Source of the DNA: Lysobacteraceae bacterium PS02065
GTDB lineage: Bacteria > Pseudomonadota > Gammaproteobacteria > Xanthomonadales > Rhodanobacteraceae
Direction of reading: 5' to 3'
Length of the DNA: 64,000 nt
Assembly (NCBI GenBank): GCA_029959555.1
Contig: JASCPI010000007.1
Location: forward strand, 62,001-126,000
Below, piece after piece: positions 26,134-34,912 of this stretch. Made by a program: the position numbers and the translations under genes. The notes below the pieces were generated by a model that saw only the letters and a program-made list of their open reading frames with translations, made no database searches and was not told where the DNA came from. The stretch's first letter is position 1. Each line of letters opens with the position of its first letter.

Positions 26134-28191
26134 ATGAAACCCACCACGCTGTGCGCGGCGGTCGCCGCGATCCTGTTGCATGCCTCTCCCACATCGGCTG
26201 CCGATGTGGTCGACGACGACACCGATTCCGTGTTCGAGCCCGTCGTCGTGACCGCGGTCGCACCGCGCACGCCACTCGTGTTCGAGACCGATCCCAAGCT
26301 GCCGCGCCAGCCCGTTCCGGCGAGCGACGGCGCCGACTACCTCAAAACGGTTCCCGGCTTCACGGCGATCCGCAATGGCGGCACCAACGGTGATCCGGTG
26401 CTGCGCGGCATGTTCGGTTCGCGCCTCAACCTGATGTCCAACGATGGCACGATGCTCGGCGCGTGCCCGGCGCGGATGGACAACCCGCTCTCCTACGTCG
26501 CACCCGAGACCTTCGACGCGCTCACGGTGATCAAGGGCCCGCAGTCGGTGATCTGGGGACCCGGCGCCTCGGCAGGCACCGTGCGCTTCGAGCGACGCAC
26601 CGTGCGCTTCGACGAACCCGGATGGCGGGCCGACGCGAGCGTGCTCGCGGGCTCGTGGGGACGCCACGACGAGGTGCTCGATGTCGCCGCCGGTGCACCA
26701 CGCGGCTTCGTGCGCGTGACCGCGAACCGTTCCGAACAGGACGACTACGACGATGGCGATGGACGCCGCGTGCCGTCGGCATGGCAGAAGTGGAACGCCG
26801 ACGTCGAAGCCGGCTGGACGCCCGACGCTGACACGCGTCTCGTCGCGACGCTCGGCCGCGGCGACGGCGAAGCGCGTTACGCGGGTCGCGGCATGGACGG
26901 CTCGCAGTTCGAGCGCGAGAGCGCCGGCCTGCGCTTCGAGAAGACACGCCTCGGCGGCGTGCTCGACGCGATCGAGGCGAGCGCCTACCTCAACCATGCC
27001 GACCACGTCATGGACAACTACAGCCTGCGCGATCCCGACCCGACCGGTGCGATGCCGATGCCGATGGCGGCGAATGTCGACCGCACGACGCAAGGCGCAC
27101 GCCTCGCGACCACATGGCGCTGGCGCGAAGCGAGCCTCGTGACCGGTCTCGACCAGCAGACCAACCGCCATCGCAACCGCAGCGGCATGGGCGTCGGCAC
27201 GTACACCGCGGAGCCGTGGGTTCCCGATGCGCGCTTCACCAACCTCGGCGCGTTCGGCGAGCTCACGTGGACCCTCTCGACACGCGATCGCCTCGTCGCC
27301 GGACTGCGTGCCGACCGCGCCACGGTCGAGGACCGTCGTCGCGACAGCGGCGGCATGATGCCGATGCCGAACCCGACCTTCGGCGTCACGCGCCGCAACA
27401 CGCTCGCCTCGGGCTTCGCGCGCATCGAGCGCGAGCTGTCCGCCGTGCCGTCGACGACCGTGTACGCCGGCCTCGGCCGCGTCGAACGCTTTCCCGACTA
27501 CTGGGAACTGTTCTCGGCCGACACGGCGGCGATGGATGCCATCAACGCGTTCGCGTCGGTACGGCCCGAGGTCACGACCCAGCTCGACATCGGCGCGCAG
27601 TTCGAGGGCGAGGCGATCCGCGCGTGGGCCTCGCTGTACGCTGGGCGCGTCGACGACTACGTCCTGTTCCGCTACACCAACGGCGGCATGATGGGGCCGA
27701 CGTCGCAGGTCGTGAACATCGACGCTCGCACCTGGGGTGGTGAACTCGGCGCGACGTGGCGGTTCGCGCCGTCGTGGAAACTCGATGCCTCCGTCGCGCA
27801 CGCGCGCGGCGAGAACCGCAGCGACGATCGCGCGCTGCCACAGATGCCGCCGCTCGAAGGGCGGTTCGCCGTCGCTTGGGATGCAGGCGCGTGGTCGTTC
27901 GGTGCGCTCTGGCGCGTGGTCGCCGGGCAGGACCATGTCGCGCGCGATGACGGCAACGTCGTCGGACGCGATCTCGGCCCGAGCGCGGGCTTCGGCGTGT
28001 TCGCGCTCAACACGGGCTACCGCTTCAGCGAGGCGACGCGACTCAGCGCCGGCATCGACAACGTCTTCGACCGCACCTACGCCGAGCACCTCAATCTCGC
28101 CGGCAACGCGGCATTCGGTTATCCGGCCGATCCCGTGCGCATCCACGAACCCGGGCGCACGCTGTGGGCGAAGCTCGACGTGAGGCTGTAA
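26134..28191 (+). CDS. TonB-dependent copper receptor (OprC/NosA type)
   Basis: 685-residue outer-membrane receptor. The signal peptide ends near ASPTSAA, then comes a short plug start with EPVVVTAVAPR. The plug holds PGFTAIRNGGTNGDPVLRGM and SNDGTMLGACPARMDNP. The CPARM segment matches the CxxxM copper site described for Pseudomonas OprC. Beta-barrel strands follow and the protein ends in LWAKLDVRL. Methionine-rich loops (MPMPM near 309, GMMPMP near 408, GGMMG near 510) support copper binding. A nearby B12 riboswitch might tempt a B12-receptor call, but the riboswitch is on the opposite strand and reads into metE. Confidence 0.87.
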   Translation: MKPTTLCAAVAAILLHASPTSAADVVDDDTDSVFEPVVVTAVAPRTPLVFETDPKLPRQPVPASDGADYLKTVPGFTAIRNGGTNGDPVLRGMFGSRLNLMSNDGTMLGACPARMDNPLSYVAPETFDALTVIKGPQSVIWGPGASAGTVRFERRTVRFDEPGWRADASVLAGSWGRHDEVLDVAAGAPRGFVRVTANRSEQDDYDDGDGRRVPSAWQKWNADVEAGWTPDADTRLVATLGRGDGEARYAGRGMDGSQFERESAGLRFEKTRLGGVLDAIEASAYLNHADHVMDNYSLRDPDPTGAMPMPMAANVDRTTQGARLATTWRWREASLVTGLDQQTNRHRNRSGMGVGTYTAEPWVPDARFTNLGAFGELTWTLSTRDRLVAGLRADRATVEDRRRDSGGMMPMPNPTFGVTRRNTLASGFARIERELSAVPSTTVYAGLGRVERFPDYWELFSADTAAMDAINAFASVRPEVTTQLDIGAQFEGEAIRAWASLYAGRVDDYVLFRYTNGGMMGPTSQVVNIDARTWGGELGATWRFAPSWKLDASVAHARGENRSDDRALPQMPPLEGRFAVAWDAGAWSFGALWRVVAGQDHVARDDGNVVGRDLGPSAGFGVFALNTGYRFSEATRLSAGIDNVFDRTYAEHLNLAGNAAFGYPADPVRIHEPGRTLWAKLDVRL

Positions 28192-28327
28192 TGCGCGGCA
28201 AGACGCGTCCATCTCCACGATCGTCCAACCCGACCCGACGCTGAACGCGATGCGCGCATACCGCAGGGGTTCATCACGACGAGCCTAGCGTGTGCTCCGG
28301 GAACAGGGAACGCGCGGAGGCACGACC

Positions 28328-28951
28328 ATGCCACGTCACGACACTCGATTCGCCGGAGGCTTCCTCGCGGCACTCGTGCTGGCCTTCGCCGCCGTCGGCG
28401 CGATGGCGACGACCGTCACGCCGAGGTCGTCGTCGGACGCCGCCGGCGATGCGGCCTTCATCGCCGACACGGCCCGCGCAGCGACGTCCCTGCGCATGAT
28501 GGGCCAGCTCGCGATTCAGGAGGGCGACGACGAAGCGATCCGCGCTTGGGGCCGCGGCCTCGCCGACGAGCACGATGCGTTCCTCGCCCAGCTGACGGCC
28601 GCCGCGAGACCCGGCACACCCGAGCTTCCGGCAACGGTGTCCGCACGCCAGCAGGACACGCTCCTCGAGCTCTCGCAATGGCGCAGCCACTGGTTCGACC
28701 GTCGCGTGGTCGCGGCAGCGATCGAGGAGCAGCTCGCGCTGCTGTCGACGCTGCAGGCACGCCTCGGCAGCCGCGACGACCGTACCGGCGACGCCTTCGA
28801 CGATCTCGCCGAAGCCTATGTCGACCGACTCCACACGCACGTGGTGGCCGCGGTCGCGCTGCGTGCTGCGGCGGGTGAAGATCCACCCGAGGCCGTGGCG
28901 TCCGGTACGCCGACGTTCGAGGCCGTCGCCTATCCCGTCGCGCCGCGCTGA
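28328..28951 (+). CDS. Exported DUF4142-like protein
   Basis: 207 residues. A signal peptide (about 1-32, GGFLAALVLAFAAVGAMAT) is followed by an all-helical ferritin-like domain of the DUF4142 type: FIADTARAATSLRMMGQLAIQEGDDEAIRAWGRGLADEHDAF, with a second pair of helices ending near 185. Such proteins are periplasmic and of unknown function, often stress-related. ATG 28328 follows GGAGG. It lies 22 bases before the ligD start on the same strand. Confidence 0.7.
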   Translation: MPRHDTRFAGGFLAALVLAFAAVGAMATTVTPRSSSDAAGDAAFIADTARAATSLRMMGQLAIQEGDDEAIRAWGRGLADEHDAFLAQLTAAARPGTPELPATVSARQQDTLLELSQWRSHWFDRRVVAAAIEEQLALLSTLQARLGSRDDRTGDAFDDLAEAYVDRLHTHVVAAVALRAAAGEDPPEAVASGTPTFEAVAYPVAPR

Positions 28952-28973
28952 GCGCGCGACACGGCGTGGCGCG

Positions 28974-31475
28974 ATGGGCCTCGCGACCTACGCGCGCAAG
29001 CGCGACTTCCGCGCCACGCCCGAACCCGCCAAGGGCGGCCAGACCGATCGGCGTGGCTTCGTCGTCCAGCTGCACCATGCCTCGCATCGTCATTTCGATT
29101 TCCGCCTCGCGTTCGGTGGCGTACTCAAGAGCTGGGCGATTCCGAAGGGGCCGAGTTTCGATCCCGGAGTGAAACGTCTCGCGATCGAAGTCGAGGATCA
29201 TCCGCTCGCCTACGCCGATTTCGAGGGCGACATCCCCGCAGGCCACTACGGCGCGGGCCACGTCGACGTGTTCGACTCGGGTACGTGGGAACCGCAGGGA
29301 CCGGCGCGCGAAGCCCTCGCGAGGGGCGAACTCAAGTTCACGCTGCACGGCGACATCCTGCGCGGGTCGTGGGTGCTCGTGCGCACGCGCAAGCAGGGCG
29401 GGCGCCAGCAGTGGCTGCTGATCAAGCACGACGACGCCTACGCGGGACCGCGCGAGGCCGACGACTTCGTCGATCCACGCACCGATCGCCCATGGCCGCT
29501 CGTGAAGCGCCGCAGGACGTGGCCCGATGCGTCGCATTCCACGTCGACCCGCACGCGCGGTACGCAGCGACCACGCGCGCCAGGTGAGCGCGCACCGCTG
29601 CAGGCGCCGTTCGCACCCGAGCTGTGCCGCGCGCGCGACGCAACGCCATCCGGCGACGACTGGCTGCACGAAGTGAAGTGGGACGGCTACCGCATCCTCG
29701 CCACGGTCGCGCGCGGCAAGGTCCGGCTGTGGTCGCGCAACGGCATCGAGTGGACGCAGAAGCTTCCTGCACTCGTCGAGGCGTTCGCGTCACTGGGCTT
29801 CACGAGTGCACAGCTCGACGGCGAACTCGTCGCGCTCGAGGACGGCGAGGTCAGCTTCAATGCCTTGCAGGCCCGGCTGTCCGGCGAGTCGGAAGGCGAC
29901 GTTCTCGGCATGCTGTTCGACATGCCGTACCTCGAAGGACGCTCGCTGCGCGAGGTGCCGTTGCTGGAACGCAAACGCCTGCTCGCCGAGCGTCTCGCCC
30001 GCAGCGAGCACCCGCTGCTGCGCGTCTCGGGCCATCAGGTCGGCGGCGGCCCCGCCGTGTTCGCGCAGGCGGCACGCCACGGCTTCGAGGGCATCGTCAG
30101 CAAACGCGTCGACAGCACCTATACCGGGACGCGCAGCGGTGCCTGGGTGAAGGTCAAGAGCCGCCTGTCCGACGAGTTCGTCGTGGTCGGCTTCACCGAG
30201 CCCAAAGGACATCGCAGCGGCCTCGGCGCACTCCTGCTTGCGGAACACGACGAAAATGGCGAACTCGATTACGTCGGGCGCGTCGGCACCGGATTCCGCG
30301 ATGTCGAGCTGAAAGCCTTGCGCGAGCGGCTGGCGTCGATGACGACGACCACGCCCCCAGCGGCCATCGAACGCATGACCGCCACCGAACGAAAGCTTGC
30401 ACGCTGGGTCGAGCCGCAACTCGTCGTCGAGGTGTTCCATCAGGGACGCGGCGGGCACGGCCTGCTGCGCCAGGTCGCCCTCAAGGCGATGCGTGCAGAC
30501 AGGAACGTGGAGGATCTCGTGCCGACGTCCAAGGCGAAGAAGAAGGCATCGATGACGGCACGCAAGCCTGCGAAGCCCGGAGCACATCCCGAAGCCGAGG
30601 GCCCGCATGGCAGCCAGGCTGACGTCGTCCTCACCCATCCCGAACGCATCGTGTTCCCCGGCACGTCGATCACCAAGGCCGACGTCGCGGACTACTACCG
30701 GGCCGTCGCACCATGGATCCTGCGCGAACTCGAGGGGCGCCCGATCTCGGTGCTGCGTTGCCCCGAGGGTGCGGGGTCGGCGTGCTTCTTCCAGAAGCAC
30801 CTCGGGCGTGGCTGGGGCGAACACGTGCACGCGTTGCCGATCGAAGACAGCTCGGGTCGCAGCGACTACCTGTGCATCCACGACGAGCGCGGCCTGCTCG
30901 AACTCGTGCAGATGAACGTGCTCGAGTTCCATCCGTGGGGATCACCGAGCGGCGATCCCGAACACGCGGAGCGCCTCGTGTTCGACCTCGATCCCGGCAA
31001 GGGCGTGGCGTGGTCGCGTGTCGTCGCGGCGGCGCGCGAGGTTCGCAGGCAGCTGGCCTCCGTCGATCTCGATTCCTTCGTGCGCACTTCGGGTGGCAAG
31101 GGACTGCACGTGGTCGTGCCGCTCGATCCGCCGGCACCATGGGACGACGCACGGCGCTTCGCGCAGGGCGTGGCGCAGGCTCTCGCCAAGCTGCATCCCG
31201 AGACGTTCGTCGCCAGGGCCGGCGAGAGCCATCGCAAGGGCCGCATCTTCGTGGACTGGCTGCGCAACGGCCGCGGCGCGACGAGCGTCGCCTCGTACTC
31301 GCTGCGCGCGCGCAAGGGCGCCGGCGTGGCGATGCCGCTGTCGTGGACCGAACTCGGCCGCGTCGCATCGGGCGATGCATTCGACATGGCCGCCGCGCTC
31401 ATGCGTATCCGCCGGCGACGCCACGATCCCTGGAGCGGAATCGCAACGACTCGTCAATCGCTGCCGAGCATCTGA
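28974..31475 (+). CDS. ligD: DNA ligase D (non-homologous end joining)
   Basis: 833-residue multifunctional NHEJ enzyme with three domains in order. A 3'-phosphoesterase (about 1-185) shows LHHASHRHFDFRLAF and GHYGAGHVDVFD. An ATP-dependent ligase (about 205-520) has its nucleotidyl lysine in EVKWDGYRI near 236. A lysine-rich linker (about 520-550) leads to an archaeal-primase-type polymerase (about 550-830) with the metal-binding aspartates in VFDLDPGKGVAW and SGGKGLHVVVPL. It repairs double-strand breaks with Ku. No ku gene is in this window. The frame reaches upstream to 28818, but homology starts at ATG 28974. Confidence 0.95.
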   Translation: MGLATYARKRDFRATPEPAKGGQTDRRGFVVQLHHASHRHFDFRLAFGGVLKSWAIPKGPSFDPGVKRLAIEVEDHPLAYADFEGDIPAGHYGAGHVDVFDSGTWEPQGPAREALARGELKFTLHGDILRGSWVLVRTRKQGGRQQWLLIKHDDAYAGPREADDFVDPRTDRPWPLVKRRRTWPDASHSTSTRTRGTQRPRAPGERAPLQAPFAPELCRARDATPSGDDWLHEVKWDGYRILATVARGKVRLWSRNGIEWTQKLPALVEAFASLGFTSAQLDGELVALEDGEVSFNALQARLSGESEGDVLGMLFDMPYLEGRSLREVPLLERKRLLAERLARSEHPLLRVSGHQVGGGPAVFAQAARHGFEGIVSKRVDSTYTGTRSGAWVKVKSRLSDEFVVVGFTEPKGHRSGLGALLLAEHDENGELDYVGRVGTGFRDVELKALRERLASMTTTTPPAAIERMTATERKLARWVEPQLVVEVFHQGRGGHGLLRQVALKAMRADRNVEDLVPTSKAKKKASMTARKPAKPGAHPEAEGPHGSQADVVLTHPERIVFPGTSITKADVADYYRAVAPWILRELEGRPISVLRCPEGAGSACFFQKHLGRGWGEHVHALPIEDSSGRSDYLCIHDERGLLELVQMNVLEFHPWGSPSGDPEHAERLVFDLDPGKGVAWSRVVAAAREVRRQLASVDLDSFVRTSGGKGLHVVVPLDPPAPWDDARRFAQGVAQALAKLHPETFVARAGESHRKGRIFVDWLRNGRGATSVASYSLRARKGAGVAMPLSWTELGRVASGDAFDMAAALMRIRRRRHDPWSGIATTRQSLPSI

Positions 31476-31571
31476 CGCACCGTCCGGGCGACGAGAACAT
31501 TGCTCGACCTCAGGCGCGAACGATCCAGGCGCACCGCCATCGGAGGCTCGGGCACATGCGGTCGTCGAACG

Positions 31572-31862
31572 CTATCGTGCCACGGGTATCGCCCGCTCCA
31601 CGGCCACCACGTCCGCAAGGAACGCGACGACGGCTTCGCCACGCCCCATGACGACGAGCTCACGCGGCGTATGCCACTCGAGCAGCGCGAGCGGCTGGTC
31701 GCGGTACCAGCGCATCGCCGCGGCGACGCCCGAGACCGCGGTGGCGAGGCGCAGGATCGTGTCGACGCATCCGTCGTCGGCAGCGTCATCGGGGAAAGGT
31801 TCGAACGAGGTCGCGTTCTCGAGCACGGCGGACTCCTGGACAGGGGTGTGCCGCATCAGCAT
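31572..31862 (-). CDS. MbcA/ParS/Xre toxin-binding (DUF2384-like) domain protein
   Basis: 96 residues from ATG 31862 (119 if ATG 31931 is used). The C-terminal half, from RLATAVSGVAAAMRWYRDQP through TPRELVVMGRGEAVVAFLADV, fits the toxin-binding domain of Xre/MbcA/ParS antitoxins. The helix-turn-helix that such antitoxins usually carry is missing, and no RES or other toxin gene adjoins it. A SoxR-type promoter lies directly upstream and drives this strand. Transcription would begin near 31937, leaving only six bases before ATG 31931, which favours ATG 31862 or 31856. Role unknown; possibly a redox-induced modulator of a toxin encoded elsewhere. Confidence 0.6.
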   Translation of the reverse strand: MLMRHTPVQESAVLENATSFEPFPDDAADDGCVDTILRLATAVSGVAAAMRWYRDQPLALLEWHTPRELVVMGRGEAVVAFLADVVAVERAIPVAR

Positions 31863-31943
31863 CCTGCGGGCGTGTCGTCGCGAGGTGGGATTCGCGAACG
31901 TGCACCACAGCGGAGACGACGCTTGCGGCATCGGGGCCCGCGC

Positions 31944-31974
31944 TTTATAAAACCTCGAGTTAACTTGAGGTCAA
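31944..31974 (-). promoter_or_regulatory. SoxR operator inside a 19-bp-spacer promoter
   Basis: CCTCGAGTTAACTTGAGG (31953-31970) is one base from the ideal SoxR palindrome. On the - strand it fills the spacer between TTGACC (31974-31969) and TATAAA (31949-31944), which are exactly 19 bases apart, the over-long spacing that makes SoxR/MerR promoters depend on activation. It therefore should drive the divergent antitoxin-domain gene, and may also control soxR on the + strand, whose ATG lies 9 bases away. Confidence 0.87.
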
Positions 31975-31978
31975 GCGC

Positions 31979-32470
31979 ATGGCGACGACACGCCGCATGC
32001 TCGGCGTCGGCGAGGTGTCGCGACGCAGCGGCCTGCCCGTCTCGACGCTGCACTTCTACGAACAGCGTGGACTGATCGCGAGCGAACGCAATTCCGGCAA
32101 CCAGCGCCGCTACGCGCCGGAAGTATTGCGGCGCCTCGCCGTGATCAAGGTGGCGCAGAGGGCAGGCATTCCGCTCGACGAACTGCGCGGATCGCTGGGG
32201 CCTTGCGCCTCGTCCGCCCGACTCGACGCGAACCAGTGGCGCAAGGTGTCGTCCACCTGGCGCGACAGCCTCGACGAGCGCATCGAGATGCTCGTTCGGC
32301 TGCGCGATGAACTCGATCGCTGCATCGGCTGCGGCTGCCTGTCGCTGACCGATTGCCCGCTGCGCAACCCGGACGACGTACTCGGCCGCGAGGGTCCGGG
32401 CGCACGCATCCTCGAACGGCCGAGGAAGGGACGGATGAGCCGCGGCAGGCGTTCAAGCGATGACGGGTGA
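31979..32470 (+). CDS. soxR: Redox-sensitive transcriptional activator SoxR
   Basis: 163-residue MerR-family regulator that senses redox-cycling compounds through a [2Fe-2S] cluster. The N-terminal winged helix reads LGVGEVSRRSGLPVSTLHFYEQRGL; a dimerisation helix follows; the cluster motif CIGCGCLSLTDC (about 114-125) gives C-x2-C-x-C-x5-C exactly as in E. coli SoxR. The C-terminus is basic. Its cognate operator lies immediately upstream and faces a divergent gene. There is no soxS nearby, as is usual outside enterics, where SoxR controls its targets directly. Confidence 0.95.
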   Translation: MATTRRMLGVGEVSRRSGLPVSTLHFYEQRGLIASERNSGNQRRYAPEVLRRLAVIKVAQRAGIPLDELRGSLGPCASSARLDANQWRKVSSTWRDSLDERIEMLVRLRDELDRCIGCGCLSLTDCPLRNPDDVLGREGPGARILERPRKGRMSRGRRSSDDG

Positions 32471-32546
32471 CGCGTGACGCACGCGAGGCGTTGCCGTGTG
32501 CTGTCCGCAGATGGCGGCTCAGCGAACGGCCTTTACCGAGCGGCGG

Positions 32547-32864
32547 TCAGCGCAGGACGGCACGCGCGAGTGCTTCGGCCTTGCTGGCAGCGCTCTCGAT
32601 CGATGCGTGCGGGGCCTCCCGCGGACGCAACGATGCCAGAGGCTGGCCCGAAGGATCGCGCACGAGCACGGTGACCAGTTCGACGCCGCCGCTTTGCCAG
32701 ACACGTACCTCGGCTTCCCAGCGGTAGCCGAAGAACTCGCCCGAAAACTCGCGTCGCTCGAACGTCGCGGGAACGTCGTGCACCGGAACGACCTGGGAGG
32801 CGCCGACGTCATCGGTATCGGGCACGTTCGAAACGGCCCTCGCGTCGAGATCCTGCTCATGCAT
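32547..32864 (-). CDS. Hypothetical protein, small acidic
   Basis: 105 residues from ATG 32864, preceded by an AAGAGGA ribosome site. Features: an acidic N-terminus (MHEQDLDARAV), a central stretch with alternating aromatic and charged residues (FSGEFFGYRWEAEVRVW) that looks like beta strands, and an alanine-rich C-terminal helix. No signal peptide, membrane segment or known motif. It converges on soxR with 76 bases between stops. The frame reaches 33035, but the extra residues are Arg/Cys-rich and unlikely to be translated. Function not recognised. Confidence 0.55.
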   Translation of the reverse strand: MHEQDLDARAVSNVPDTDDVGASQVVPVHDVPATFERREFSGEFFGYRWEAEVRVWQSGGVELVTVLVRDPSGQPLASLRPREAPHASIESAASKAEALARAVLR

Positions 32865-33124
32865 CACGGTGGTGTCCTCTTTTCGAAGCGTGGCAGGTGC
32901 GTGAAGATGCGCGGAGCTGCAGGAATACCGCTCGAAGTACCTCGCAGCACGTCCGCGGCGACAATGTGACACGACGCATCCGTCTCGAAGCTGACTCGAT
33001 CGGGTCGAGTACTCGTGCGCTGGCGCCGGCGACATCGTACGGCCGGCCGTGGCGACGGGCTCGCGATGCGGACACCCGTCCCCTACGATCGCAGCCCGTC
33101 CAATGACCGACGTGCCGAGCGCCG

Positions 33125-33547
33125 ATGCCCTACCTTGGCCTGTTCACCGTTGCACTGCTGGCCGCAACGCTGCTGCCGCTGCAGTCCGAAGCCCTGCTCG
33201 TCGGCCTGCTGGCGCTCGGTCATCCCGCGTGGGCGCTCGTCGCGGTCGCGAGCGTGGGCAACGTGATCGGCTCGACCATCAACTGGTGGCTGGGCCGCGA
33301 ACTGCAGCGCTTCGCGGGCCGGCGATGGTTCCCGATCGGTCCCGACGCACTGGCCCGTGCGCAGCGCGCCTACGCTCGCCACGGGCGCTGGTCGCTGCTG
33401 CTGAGCTGGATGCCGATCATCGGCGATCCGCTCACGCTCGCTGCGGGCGCGATGCGCGAGCCGCTGCCGCGCTTCCTCGTGCTGGTGACGATCGCCAAGA
33501 CGCTGAGGTACATCGTCCTCGCCCTCGCGACACTGCACGTCCTCTGA
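33125..33547 (+). CDS. YqaA-family (DedA-related) membrane protein
   Basis: 140-residue inner-membrane protein of the YqaA group in the DedA/SNARE-associated superfamily, linked in related families to lipid carrier handling. Segments: TM1 (about 4-25, LFTVALLAATLLPLQSEALL), the family motif VGNVIGSTINWWLGRE (about 45-60), and the re-entrant block SWMPIIGDPLTLAAGAMR (about 98-115), then a final helix. Length is typical of the short YqaA branch. Ribosome site weak. Confidence 0.83.
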   Translation: MPYLGLFTVALLAATLLPLQSEALLVGLLALGHPAWALVAVASVGNVIGSTINWWLGRELQRFAGRRWFPIGPDALARAQRAYARHGRWSLLLSWMPIIGDPLTLAAGAMREPLPRFLVLVTIAKTLRYIVLALATLHVL

Positions 33548-33715
33548 CCTGGACCATGCGGGAACACTCCGGTGTAGCGTGCCGAGGTTCGTGCCGTCGC
33601 AGCACCTAGCCGGAGTGTGATCGGGGTCGCGGCCAGCGCGATGCCGCGTCTTTCGTCGGCCTGCCGTTCACGTGCATGCGACTAGTCTCGCGATGATTCC
33701 CCGCGGAGAGACGTG

Positions 33716-33994
33716 ATGCCCCTCGACGACATCAAGACCGACGACACGCCACTCGCTGCCGACGCCGTCGAAGGCGATGCCGCGGAGGAAAGCATCATCC
33801 CCGAGGCACATCGCCCCGAACTCGGCGACGTCGCCGATGCGCTCGACGATGCCGCGGCCTCGCTCAAGGCGGTCGTCAGCGACACGTCCGAGAAGCTCGT
33901 CGACGACCTGCGTGCGATCGTGCGCGAGAACCCGCTTCTCACGCTCGCAGCGGTGGGCGGCCTCGCCTACCTCGTGGGGCGGATGCGCCGCTGA
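33716..33994 (+). CDS. Small DUF883/ElaB-like tail-anchored protein
   Basis: 92 residues. The N-terminal two thirds is acidic and helical (LGDVADALDDAAASLKAVVSDTSEKLVDDLRAIV); the end is a short glycine-containing hydrophobic segment, ENPLLTLAAVGGLAYLVGRMRR. This is the plan of DUF883 (ElaB/YqjD) proteins, inner-membrane proteins that bind ribosomes in stationary phase. Start ATG 33716 after GGAGAGACGTG; a GTG at 33713 is possible. Family call moderate because the central repeats are short. Confidence 0.65.
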   Translation: MPLDDIKTDDTPLAADAVEGDAAEESIIPEAHRPELGDVADALDDAAASLKAVVSDTSEKLVDDLRAIVRENPLLTLAAVGGLAYLVGRMRR

Positions 33995-34138
33995 TTGGCG
34001 CGGCCGCCGCACGCATCGCCGGACCCGGCGTCGATCGGGATCCAGTGTCCGGCCGCGTCGCGCACATGCGGACCGGCGGTCGGATGCGCGCGACCTGCGT
34101 GGACCGCCCGAGGCGGAACCCGCGCTACGGCCGTGTCG

Positions 34139-34435
34139 TCAGTGCGTGTTCGCCGATACGCCGGCGTGGTGACGACGCAACATGCCGATGAGCTGGGCGA
34201 GCCTGCGCCGCGCACGCTCCTCGACCGAGTTCTCGGGCCCCTGCCCCCACGGAAACACCTCCAGATCGGCCTCGATCGCGTCGACCACTTCGCCGCCGCG
34301 CGGCAGCGTTCGCAGCAGGCATGCCGTGAAGAGGTCCTGCGCGAACAACAAACCCTCGAGCTCGTCCATGCGCTCGCGCAATGCGCCGCTCAATGCGGTG
34401 ATCTCGCGAATCTGCTCGTCGTAACCCTTCGACAT
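34139..34435 (-). CDS. Hypothetical small helical protein
   Basis: 98 residues from ATG 34435 (MSKGYDEQIREITALSG). It is predicted to be helical and partly coiled-coil at the start (REITALSGALRERMDELEGLLF). It ends with Arg-rich helices (ERARRRLAQLIGMLRRHH). No known motif and no membrane segment. The longer frame to 34552 adds residues from the intergenic region and is rejected. It lies 246 bases downstream of fdsD on the same strand. Function not recognised. Confidence 0.55.
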   Translation of the reverse strand: MSKGYDEQIREITALSGALRERMDELEGLLFAQDLFTACLLRTLPRGGEVVDAIEADLEVFPWGQGPENSVEERARRRLAQLIGMLRRHHAGVSANTH

Positions 34436-34681
34436 GCCGTACTCCCCGCTCTCCCGGCTGACGGCCGCCGGCGCCCCTGTGGGGACGATCCTAGCGAACA
34501 GGTGCGGGCGCGTCAGCCGTTGGGCGTGAAATCGCCACGCGATATCGACCATGGCGCGGATCCGCGTCCGGATGCCGCACCGGATGTCCCGATTCGCCGC
34601 CGGAATACGTTTGGCTCCTCTTCGCCCCGCCCACAGGCAGGTCGTGAGCGACCGGCCGGCGGAGCGGTCCGACGCTGCGCC

Positions 34682-34909
34682 TCAGGCTGCGCGTGCGCGC
34701 GTCGACAGGCGGGTGATCGCATCGCGCGCGAGGTCGCCGAAGCCGTCGCCGCCCGCATCCAGATGGGCGACGATCTGGCGCCGCATGCGCGGCTCCCAGA
34801 AGCGCTCGATGTGGCTCACCATGCCCGCGATGCCTTCCTCGCGATCGGGATCCGACGCGAAGTAGTTGGCGATGTCGTTGGCCATCTGCACGAGGCGTTC
34901 GGCGTCCAC
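34682..34909 (-). CDS. fdsD: NAD-dependent formate dehydrogenase subunit delta
   Basis: 75-residue cytoplasmic FdsD family protein. The family pattern is clear: ERLVQMANDIANYFASDPDREEGIAGMVSHIERFW followed by EPRMRRQIVAHL. FdsD is needed for assembly or stability of the soluble molybdenum formate dehydrogenase. It starts 3 bases after the fdhD stop and is the last gene of fdsG-fdsB-fdsA-fdhD-fdsD. Confidence 0.92.
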   Translation of the reverse strand: MDAERLVQMANDIANYFASDPDREEGIAGMVSHIERFWEPRMRRQIVAHLDAGGDGFGDLARDAITRLSTRARAA

Positions 34910-34912
34910 GGA

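Noticed and set aside
26074..28218. Long open frame opposite the TonB receptor
   Set aside because: Shadow of the receptor gene; low-complexity composition and no ribosome site.
31500..32075. Open frame across the SoxR promoter on the + strand
   Set aside because: Overlaps both the - strand antitoxin-domain gene and the SoxR box, with no ribosome site or family similarity.
33564..33618. Inverted repeat ACACTCCGG ... CCGGAGTGT after the YqaA gene
   Set aside because: Arms are 9 bp but 37 bases apart with no U-run, so weak as a terminator; kept as an unexplained repeat.
33967..34215. 82-residue open frame between small membrane protein and hypothetical gene
   Set aside because: Composition is Arg/Thr/Gly-rich, no ribosome site, and it overlaps the 3' end of the hypothetical gene on the same strand; probably not coding.
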